The notes beneath the pieces were generated by a model, which was given only the letters and a program-made list of their open reading frames with translations, ran no database searches and was not told the DNA's origin. Positions 55,069 through 64,000 of a stretch of DNA of 64,000 nucleotides are shown one piece after another. The DNA is taken from the NCBI RefSeq assembly GCF_902459465.1, contig NC_047082.1, forward strand, positions 930,001 to 994,000, given 5' to 3'. Each line of letters opens with the position of its first letter. Positions within the stretch are counted from its first letter, which is position 1. Made by a program: the position numbers and the translations under genes. The stretch comes from Asterias rubens. Lineage: Eukaryota > Echinodermata > Asteroidea > Forcipulatida > Asteriidae.

Positions 55069-56344
55069 GCAACACAAACCAACACCCGCCAAGAAACTTT
55101 GCTTGATCTGTCGTTATAACACACGCAAATTTGTAGTCAGGAGTTTATATTTCCCCCAGTATTTTCGACTTTTGTACATCTCATTATGACGTTACCGAAC
55201 CAAAGAATACCGCCAACGGCCCTTTAAATAAATTATTATACGGGCAAAGCAGGTTTAATTCCTGATCAACAACAGTAAACAAACAAACAAACTAGATACC
55301 AAGCAAAACAAACAAACAAACACAACTGATGTCATTTTGTGTGTGCCACACGAGCGGTGCGAGCAGAGCAGAGAAGCGTAAACGACGAATAGCCCGGGGG
55401 GAAACGAGCCTAGGCGTCCGGGGACCCAGCGTCCCTACCACCACATAGACAAGGCCCGTCACCGCATTTGGTGTTCCTTTCTTTTCAAATTTGAACTGTT
55501 CTTTGTATTCATTTGCAACTAGTGATAGAATACCGCATTAAATTTAAATATTTCTTTGGCGAAAACAGTACAAATTTGCTGGTATGGTGGGTTTTTGTTT
55601 TCTTTTTTCTTTTCTTTTTTTCGGCTACGCGTAAGAACTATACACCAATGCACTCTTTCTTTATCAGTATCTGTTTTTTTCTTTGTAATGCTGTAATTAT
55701 TGCTCAGACTATAAGGGTACACACAATGCAAGTCTGGAACACATATCTTAAATGTTAATGATTAGTTGTGCAAGCCCTATTAATATTTGTATATTTCTGT
55801 TGAGTTAGTTGACGGAAGGAAGAGATTGAAGGGCCTAGACAAAAAAGACGGTGTTCGTTTCTACACTATTTTTGATTCCTTTTGACTTTTTAGTGGATAA
55901 TTTGGAGACGAGTGCGATAAAACCTTTAGAATATCAACCAATTTATTATTATGTTGTTGTTGTTGTTTTTTTTTTGGGGGGAGGGCTTTTGTGGAAGGTT
56001 TATCTGTCCATCTACCCTTGTTCAAAACTGCCAAGTTCTCTTGAGGGATTTTGGTCCGAAACGGTTTTTACTGGTGACAGTAGGTCCACCTAAACCCACC
56101 CTTTCACAACGATAAGCAAATGTCAGCTATAACAATAAAAGTTAAAGATTTGCATGGTGCTAAAAGTGAGAAATATAAACTATTTTACGGGAGGTGGCCA
56201 TTTAATAGTCTTTACTTGGAAGTGATGTTTGGAAGAACCAGAGGTGATATAAAAAACTCGACGTTTCGAGCTCTGTTATCGTAGTCTTCATGTGAATATT
56301 TTAGTGGTTTCCTTTTTGTAACGAGTTGAGTGAGCGAAATAATA

Positions 56345-56720
56345 ACTCGAGGTTATTTTACGGACACTCGCACCTTTTGAGCGTGATAGCCAGAGTCAGC
56401 TTGGCCGTTATAGACGCCTCTGGGCCCTGATGTTTCACGACGCTGTCCCGCCTCGCGTTCTCCACGTACCGTGACGTGTCTCTGTCGAAGTCATGGCACA
56501 ATGCCGGCGATTTCCTAATCAATTGTATTGGTGGTGGATGGATCATTTAAAAAGACTAGACGATGGTTAATGCAACTTAACTGAAGATAAACGTTGTCGC
56601 CGCTAGCAGCACGTGGCCGCCAGAGCGCCGCAAGCACGGGTCAAGCCTTTGGCCTCGCGGCGGTACTTCACCCAAAACCCCGGTATTTTTTTATTTTTTT
56701 CGGACGGGTCAGCGCAGTAG
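56345..56720. promoter_or_regulatory. CpG-rich, non-repetitive block
   Basis: Includes ggccgttatagacgcctctg and gccgctagcagcacgtggcc. Contains a homeodomain-type ctaatcaattg. No long frame; may be a regulatory region of a neighbouring gene outside the window (inference from composition only). Confidence 0.3.
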
Positions 56721-58246
56721 CCCCAGGAAAACACCCCACTAAAAGGAAGATTAATATTTCTGTTCCTTGCTTGATTATACAGTTCTCTCTCTTAAGTCCA
56801 TAAGGACGTCCGCCGTCCGATGGTGGTCCGAGAAACGGACTCCATTCAAGCCTTGTCACTTTCTTATCCTGTCGTTGACCATACAACTTTGCAGTAAACA
56901 TGTTTTAAAAAAATTAAAAAAATTAAAAAACTTGTTGCACAGCTGGATTGTTGAACTAAATTTCGACAACCCTGTAAATTCCGAGATCCTATGGTTCGAC
57001 AACATATTCGTGATTTACATGCTAAGGTTAGGAGTAGGGTTAGGAGTTAGGAAAATACACGGAACATTGTCGGAACACTGTCGGAACGTAGGCGCGTAAG
57101 CGATATTTCAATCTATAATTGTTTATACTTTGTGGAATTTGTTGTACAATTAAGTCTTATGTTTAATAAAAACAGAGAGTAAAACTCACTTCCAACAAGG
57201 TGGTACGTATAAACTATACAACAATAATGGTGTCAATGTTTATTCAGTTTGCTATAAACCATTGGTATACCCATGTGTATACCATTGACTTTGCTGTGTA
57301 GATTATTTTCTTAATGTCTTGCTATTTCATTTGCTACCGCAGGGCAGACTTCAGATTTTCGTTTCTGAAAAAACCTCCCCTGCTTTTCAGAGCATAGTCT
57401 CCCGAAATTTGCAAGCTACTTAGCAGCAGTAGTATAAATAGCAAGTGACTAGTTCTCGAAGAATAAATCAACTTTCCTGAAACAATTCTTGCTAAGCAAT
57501 TCATTTTTTGCTTGAATTGCAATAAAGAATGGAATGCACATGACGTCATTGACCGCCATCTTTGATGCAGCAGAGTGGAAAAGTGCACGCGTGCACACGC
57601 TACGCACGACTCTCGGCCAATGAGAGCCTTTCAGTTGATTCTGAGTTTGTGCACGGGAAATACAGCCATACAATTAAACACTCACTTGAACTTGAGTTGG
57701 TTTTATTACCAGCCAGTCACGAACCATTATCAGATTCGACGGTACCCTTGCACATCATAATAGTCACTGGTACTCGACAACCTTTGTAAAATTAACTGGT
57801 ACATTCTGATTTTTAGTTTATTTGTATCAGTTTTTATTTATTCTTATGTATATTTAGCTTATGTTAATTAGGCCTGTGGCTGATCCACTCTAAACCCTGC
57901 TCAAGTATGGTAACCCGCTAAAGAGGCATCAAATCACATAGAGCAACTGGTCCCCTCTCATTTCTTCGATCTTGTGACATGTCTAAAACTGTATGCAGTT
58001 TAGGTAGGCCATGTAAAAACACGATTCATTTGAAATGGTATCGGGTCAAAATACTTGCATTTTGAAACGCGCGTATATAAGCGTCCTTCAAGCGCCATGT
58101 TTACACTCATGCACGCAAAGTAGTCCCTTGTGGGAGCCAATCAGCGTTGTTTCTCAGTCCACCCAGTACCAGGAGTTAGTGATGGGAGGTATCAATATGG
58201 CGCGATGCACATGGTAGCAAGGAGCAAGTTCGGGTGATGAGCAACT
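56721..58246. other. Non-coding stretch, nothing recognised
   Basis: Only short A/T runs (aaaaaattaaaaaaattaaa at about 56908), a direct ggttaggagtagggttagga repeat near 57027, and a trace of the ttgctaagcaa element near 57490. No supported exon. Confidence 0.45.
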
Positions 58247-58536
58247 GGACTAGACTTGACTGACTAAACTAACCAGAAACCATAGAGCACAGGGAGATTG
58301 ACAGTGGGTGCATTCGTTTAGCTTCCCTGGGTCGACCCCGGTGTGTGGCGGGTTTTTTTCCAAGGACGAACGTGGGTAATTATCTGCACACGTTCGTCCT
58401 GGAAAAAGAAAACGCCACACAACGGGGTCGACCCGGGGAAGCTAATCGAACGCACCATATATCGAACCGTGCACTGGAGCATGGTCGATATGGTCAATTC
58501 GACATCTACGTCACAGTTTCTGGTCTCGTCTAGTCG
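58247..58536. mobile_element. Inverted-repeat element, copy 2, interrupted
   Basis: Ends ctaaccagaaaccatagagc and tcacagtttctggtctcgtc match the two arms of 14335-14491 (reverse orientation). The element at 58309-58454 is inserted inside it. Confidence 0.75.
58309..58454. mobile_element. Snap-back palindromic MITE nested in another element
   Basis: Second copy of 7592-7740 (gggtcgaccccggtgtgtgg arm, acgttcgtcctgg near the loop). Arms are slightly more diverged than in the first copy. No clear target duplication remains. Confidence 0.8.
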
Positions 58537-60782
58537 CTCAAGGCTGGTCACTCTGTCATTCTTTGTTACTTTAGCATTATCTTGTCAAAGCCCCAGTAGT
58601 CTATCACAGCATCCTATCTGGGTTCAATTCAGTTAAGAAAGGTAGCAACGCTACCGTTTTTTCCTATGGGAAGCAACGCTAGACACAATAGTTACGCGGG
58701 GGCAGTCAACTTTAAAACATAATCTTTCAACATTTTGTGGCACGTTTACAAAATATTACTTACCCTTCGTGTACGAAAGAAAGAGATTTCATAAACAATG
58801 ACTTTAAAAGAAAAACATAAACTCTTAAACATAACTGGGGTATAAACTTTTAGAACACCGCCATACGGATGATGTTTCACACTAAACTTATTTCTTATGA
58901 CATTGTTTGTTTCATCTATTTTGTGTATTACGTTCAACATTGGGTTTTGGTATTTTTGTTAGACCTCTTTTGTTATTGGGCAATTTGTATGCTTGCTATT
59001 AACGCATAAAGGTTTGCCCTGCCATTTTTCGTCCAAAAACGTTCGCTGTAAAAACTGGTAAGTTAAAATTGACATAATGAGTGTTGCCACATATAAATAC
59101 AGAAGAGATGGTGAACATTAACATCATATGTTGTTAAAATAACAGCAATGTTATTGTCTTGTTAGAAATCAGTCTTATTTTTAACAGACGACGCTACAGA
59201 TTTTGCAGAAAGCTGATATCTGTTTACGTAACTTCATTACTGCGAAGTGAAATGTCTCTCACAATGCATTATTGTATTCAAAGCTGTTGTACTTCTTACC
59301 ACGTAAGTTTTTATTGCCATTAATTTGCAGAGTCATTGCCAGACCCTTTAAGCACAAAAAGTGGTTGAGCACTATGCTTGCCTGAAGAGGGTTACCAGTC
59401 CAAATAGCACTCCACATGTTTCATTTGTGACTGGTAGGCCTCTATCCTTCTTATTTTTCCGTAGCGGAAAATTACTAGGCAACGTTTGCTGCTTAAAGGC
59501 ACTGGACGATATAGTGGTACTCCTTTAGAGATAGTCATTACATGGTGTTACCGCAAACATTTTGCTATATCGTATTTCCACCATGCAAAGTTTCAAATCC
59601 TACTAATATATCTGTATTAAGTTTGCGGTAACACCATGTGTGTAGCTACTAGGTCTAATAAATAAATAATGAAACAAATGAACACAAAATATTATTTTGG
59701 ATAGGCCATAGTTAAATGGGAAAAAAGGAAACAACTTGTCACTATTTCTGAATGCATTTTATTTCCTGAACATGATTTCATTCCGTCTTTCTCTTACAAT
59801 GGGCTAACTTTGATTTCACCCCCACCGGATACAAATCACAACGGGGTACGGGGCGTTTAGAGACGGGTGTCCCGTCAGTGTTTAGCCCTCCTCGATCGAT
59901 ATTACTAAAGCTACCCCCTGCGATGACCTAAAACCCCATGGTGGGGGGGATTAAGGACAGATTTATCCGGTAGCTGTGACCCTGATTGGTAACAAGGATC
60001 CCCTGGGGTACAATCCCTCTAATCCTTCCGTCAATCATTGAGTCTTATCCCCTGATTCATAAACGTGAACGTGAGGCTGTACTGTGGTAACCAGACTATA
60101 ATTACATGACAACTCTCTGAATGGTAGTTGGTTTGAATTGGGCGCTGGGTATTCACTTGTACTGCGGATATCAATGTTGCCTTTTGGGTATTGGGCATTC
60201 AAATAATATTTTTGGGCATTCATTCATTCATTTAAGTGTGTACATACTTCAGTATTAAAGCACAAGTTAAAGTGTCCCGTGTGACAGTCCCTCAAAAACC
60301 ATACCTTTATAAGGTTTTGTTCATACAAATAGATACGTTTTCAACATCAAAAGTACTGAGTATACAGTGCTAACGCACATCGGTGTAAGGGTGAACCCAA
60401 AATAAATAGTCTTTATCCCCGATGCAAATTTAACATCCATTATTATCAGTATTACCTATTTTCATTGCGGTTTTGTGATATCATACTTTGCGTTGGATAT
60501 TTTGATTCATACGTGACTTAAGATCTGTCTAATCCGTCATATCATGGATCTCTGGACAATGAAATAACAATGCAATTTGACTGCACGCGCTGGCGTGCGT
60601 GGAAGGAATTAATGTTGCATCAATCAATCATTGCGGGTATCATCTCTATTAGATATGACTCTGTATTAATTATAGACATGCAGCTGCCAGGCTGGTTGGG
60701 GGAGGGGGATGGGCTCTGTCAATAGATTCATCTGCCACCAAAACCTGAGCCCAATTTTCCAATTTTTTTTAAAAATATTTAC
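58537..60782. other. Gene-poor stretch
   Basis: A degraded family 1 MITE at about 59200-59350, a MITE left end at about 59493, gcggtaacacc heads at 59533-59560 (inverted) and 59620-59645, and a non-repetitive GC-richer block at 59810-60130 with ggggattaagg and ctaatcc. No coding exon recognised. Confidence 0.45.
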
Positions 60783-61169
60783 TTAAAGACACTGGGCAAT
60801 ATCGTTAATTGTCAAAGACCAGTCTTCTCACTTGCTGTATCTCAACATATGCATAAAGTAACAAACCTGTGAGCATTTTAGCTCAATCGGTCATCAAAGT
60901 TGCGAGAAAATGATGAGAGAAAAAAACACCCTTATCACACGAAGTTCTGTGCTTTCAGATGCTTGATTTCGAGACCTCAATTTCTAAACTTGAGGTCTCG
61001 AAATCAAATTCGTGGAAAATTACTTCTTTCTCGAAAACTACGTCACTTCAGAGGGAGCCGTTTCTCGCAATGTTTTATACTATCAACCTCTCCCCCTTAC
61101 TCGTTACCAAGTAAGGTTTTATGCCAATAATTATTTTGAGTAATTACCAATAGTGTCCACTGCCTTTAA
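60783..61169 (-). mobile_element. TTAA MITE family 1, full-length
   Basis: Both TTAA ends; central gagacctcaatttctaaact/tgaggtctc repeat well kept. Followed within about 20 bp by a second, truncated copy (61190-61450). Confidence 0.85.
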
Positions 61170-61189
61170 ATGTAATGATGTGGATTCAA

Positions 61190-61450
61190 TTGTTCATCAA
61201 AGTTGCAAGAAAATAATAAATAAAAAACACACTTGTTGTATTACTCTGTGCTTTCAGATGAATAATAAAAGGCTTCAAATGAGGCATTAATTATTTGGGT
61301 TACAAATTACCTCTTTCTTAAAAAACTACGACACTTTAGAGGGGGCCGTTTCTCACAATGTGTTATGCTATCAACAGCTCTCCATTGCTCGTTCCCACGT
61401 AAGTTATAACAACTATTTTGAGTAATTACTTATACTGTCCAGTGCCTTAA
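61190..61450 (-). mobile_element. TTAA MITE family 1, truncated
   Basis: Left third missing; right end tgtccagtgccttaaag slightly eroded. Confidence 0.7.
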
Positions 61451-62159
61451 AGCTTCTAACTCTGACAATTTTTGATGACAGATGAAACACGCACAAAGCC
61501 CGGCCCTCTTTTCAACTTTAATTTTATTCCCTTGTACATCAGACAATGATATAACTTTATTTGCATTGGCAAATAAAAGCAAACAAAGCCCGTTTTCTCA
61601 AAGAGCAACCCGCATATTCTTGCTTAGCATTGCTGCCAAGTGCCGGGCTTGCGGGCAAGTGAGAAAATTGGCTTATTTCATTGACTGATATAAACACGTG
61701 GAAGTCTCCCATGCATTTTAATTATCTGTTTTTGTTTTGTGGGGTTTTAGTTTTTTGTTTGGAATTTATTTTGTGCGGGTATATGGACGCTCTCAATGTG
61801 GTTTGCGACCAATTGGTTGGACGTTCGGGTGTTCTTGTCATGGCTTTCGGATTTTTAATGAATTCCTCTTATTTGCGTTACAAAATTTCGCGACATATGC
61901 TCGAAAACTGACATCAATTTGGTTTAGTTTGTGATGACACAATATCTATCTGTGACAACTCGACGTTTCGATCAGGATGCTCCGATGGTCTTCAGGAAAA
62001 CCACTGCGGTTCTTTTTTAGAGCAATCACAACTCATATAGATAATATTGCACGTGCTACCGAACCTTCACTATCGAAATCTGCTTTAGTCTTCTTAACAA
62101 ATGTCTGTATTGCCATTAATTTTAAGAGCAATACCAAATGTATAGGCCACTTTCTCTTT
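61451..62159. other. Non-coding stretch with one hairpin-motif copy
   Basis: Carries acgtttcgatcaggatgctc (61961-61980), a copy of the GAAACG hairpin motif on the minus strand. No supported exon. Confidence 0.45.
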
Positions 62160-62574
62160 TTAAGACTCTGGATACCTTTGGTAATTCTCAATGACCAGTT
62201 TAGTCAATTAGTCAATTCAGTCTCAACATATGCACAAAATAACAAATTTGTGACAATTTGAACTCAATTAGTCGTCGAAGTCGCGAGAGAATAATGAAAG
62301 AAAACTCCCTTATCGCAAAAGTTGTTTGTTTTCAGATGCCTGAATTCGAGACAACAGCTGAGGTCTCGAACTCAAATGTATTTTATACATACATGTATTT
62401 TATATGAGAAATTACTTTTTTTCACATAAACTACGGTACTTCTGACTGAGCCGTTTCTCACAAAGTGTTATACAATAAACAGCTCTCCATTGCTCGTTGC
62501 TAAGTAAGTAAACAATAATTATGCCAACAATTATTTTGGGTAAACAAATTACCAATAGTGTCCCGTGCCTTTAA
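62160..62574 (-). mobile_element. TTAA MITE family 1, long variant
   Basis: TTAA at both ends. Extended by small duplications (ttagtcaattagtcaattca, and tacatacatgtattttatat in the centre). Confidence 0.8.
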
Positions 62575-62796
62575 GGGTTCATAATGGCGGTATGGTTGTG
62601 TCGAATTTTGGAGGGTCTGGATGAAGGACTGACTTGGGTGTAAAAGTGGCCAGTGATTTGACTGAAAGGGGTTGATAGGTACATTATCTTGGTTCAATAC
62701 TTTGGATTGAGTGTCAGCAGCTGGTTTGTGTCTGGGAGGGAATTAAGTTTGTCGGAAATTTCAGTACACTTGGGCCTTTATATTAGTTTCAAGAAA

Positions 62797-63142
62797 ATAA
62801 CTTTTTATCTTACAGCCTGTAAAATACACAAATTTATATATCAACATTATACACTTCATTTAATAAAAATACAGATAACTTTTTATTTCAAAGCCTGTCA
62901 TTTTACAAATTAATATTTCAATATTAGACATTTCATTAAAAAATATAGATAACTTTTTATTTCAAAGCCTGTCATTTAACAAATTAATATTTCAACATAA
63001 GACATTTCATTAAAAGATATAGGTAACTTTTTATTTCAAGGCCTGTCATTTTTCAAATTAATATCTCAACATTAGACATTTCATTAAAAAATAAAGTTAA
63101 CTTTTTATTTCAAAGCCTGTTATCAAAATTAATATCTCAACA
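62797..63142. repeat. Minisatellite, ~86 bp unit, about four copies
   Basis: Each unit contains taactttttatttcaaagcc, tgtcattt, acaaattaatatttcaacat and agacatttcattaaaa. Strongly AT-rich; the last copy is truncated at tgttatcaaaattaatatct. Confidence 0.9.
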
Positions 63143-64000
63143 TGTCTTTAACAGTAAAGGTGTGCTCGTATATCAATATGATAGGTGATGTTAAAATAAC
63201 GATATTACGGTCCTCTTGCATTGAAATTTGTTTCAATATCTGTAGTAGATTTTTCTGAATTCGGGAAACTTCTTCCTTGTTTTTTACAATTGCTGGGAGA
63301 ACTATGTTGCGGTGCGATTTCACCAAAATATTAAAAATAATTTACTTTCAGGCATTAATAGTTTGTTCAACTTTGCCTAGTAGGTTACGGAAATTTTATT
63401 ATACACTTCTTTTGCATAACAAAGAAAAATAGTTTACGTATACGTCCTGGAAAAAGCTGTAGCCGACAGTAATTTTCTTTGTTAAACACCCTCACTACAC
63501 TCCCCAAATAATAACAATAAACTAATGAATGAATACACATTCTAGAATTCCATTAAGTTATTATATTATTTTGCTCGATGAATTTATAACAATTCGACCC
63601 TGCTATAAATTTTCGTGAAGGAAAATAACACAACAATGCACACATGAATGTCTTTTTCATTGTTTATTTATTCATAAAAAGTGTCGCGTGCCGGAAGCCT
63701 CCCGCCACGCGCCAGCTTTGGACAAGTCTTTTTAGTTAAACTAATTCTAAGGTTAACAGACCTTTTTTTTTTTTGTGTGTGTGAAGGTAGGTGCTGGGTG
63801 TTTACAGAAAACTCGCTAAGTTGCGAACTACATACCCTATTGTGGGCGTTGGTAATGGGTAGGGGGTAAGCATGCGGGTTGGTGCTGACAGGGTGGGATA
63901 GCCAGCATGTGCTATAACCAACATAAAATAAATTAGCATTGATGCAAGGTGTTGTTACGATAACCGTTGTTTGATTGCTAATTCAAGTTAATCCAGGGTC
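63143..64000. other. Non-coding end of window
   Basis: AT-rich sequence without a recognisable exon or repeat match in this window. A T11/GT-rich tract lies at about 63761-63785. Confidence 0.45.

Larger units (their letters stand above)
53706..56344. other. Gene-poor stretch
   Basis: Contains a SINE fragment (54238-54350), a gcggtaacacc/GAAACG hairpin copy (54431-54545), the fourth copy of the gtgcccttg repeat (54903-55068), aaacaaac microsatellite sequence (55265-55325) and a CpG-rich patch (55340-55450). No exon recognised. Confidence 0.5.

Overview
This is a eukaryotic (animal) nuclear window. Every gene I can support has short exons, GT-AG introns with coherent phases, and introns full of short non-autonomous repeats. 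The gene content is a complete CCM2 (malcavernin) orthologue, an ornithine-decarboxylase-fold gene, and WSC/Sushi single-pass membrane proteins. With the repeat landscape (TTAA-flanked MITEs, tRNA-derived SINEs, long snap-back palindromes, poly-C/poly-G tracts) this suggests a marine invertebrate deuterostome, most likely an echinoderm such as a sea star. The species assignment is inference.

Layout. (1) About 1-12.4 kb, minus strand: two tandem paralogues encoding WSC - Sushi - Thr-rich stalk - transmembrane - tyrosine-rich tail proteins. Gene A is complete (443 aa, six exons). Gene B lacks only a recognisable signal-peptide exon. Their 3' flanks are duplicated too. (2) About 12.4-16.7 kb: intergenic, with at least six MITE-like inverted-repeat elements and a candidate 5' UTR exon. 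(3) 16.67-20.79 kb, plus strand: a ten-coding-exon ornithine decarboxylase homologue (429 aa). Several cofactor and catalytic positions are substituted, so it is probably a pseudo-decarboxylase or antizyme-inhibitor-like protein. (4) 22.46-26.07 kb, minus strand: a two-exon secreted protein of unknown family (351 aa). A decayed copy at 28.96-29.80 kb has kept its promoter block but lost exon 1 and carries a frameshift. (5) 32.31-39.02 kb, plus strand: CCM2, eleven exons, 419 aa, with a PTB domain, a harmonin-homology domain and a C-terminal helix. Just past its stop codon lie about three degenerate ~210 bp repeats that resemble its last exon. (6) 40-64 kb: no convincing protein-coding exon. 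It holds MITEs, SINE fragments, CpG-rich blocks (near 42.0, 49.7-50.1, 55.4 and 56.4-56.7 kb), a candidate promoter with a 5' exon near 53.4-53.7 kb, and minisatellites.

The genes do not form an obvious pathway. The recurring themes are local tandem duplication (two separate gene pairs) and heavy MITE traffic. One MITE/SINE nesting allows the TTAA target site to be read from an inferred empty site. Exon coordinates were assigned by hand from splice signals and phase and were not checked against transcripts.
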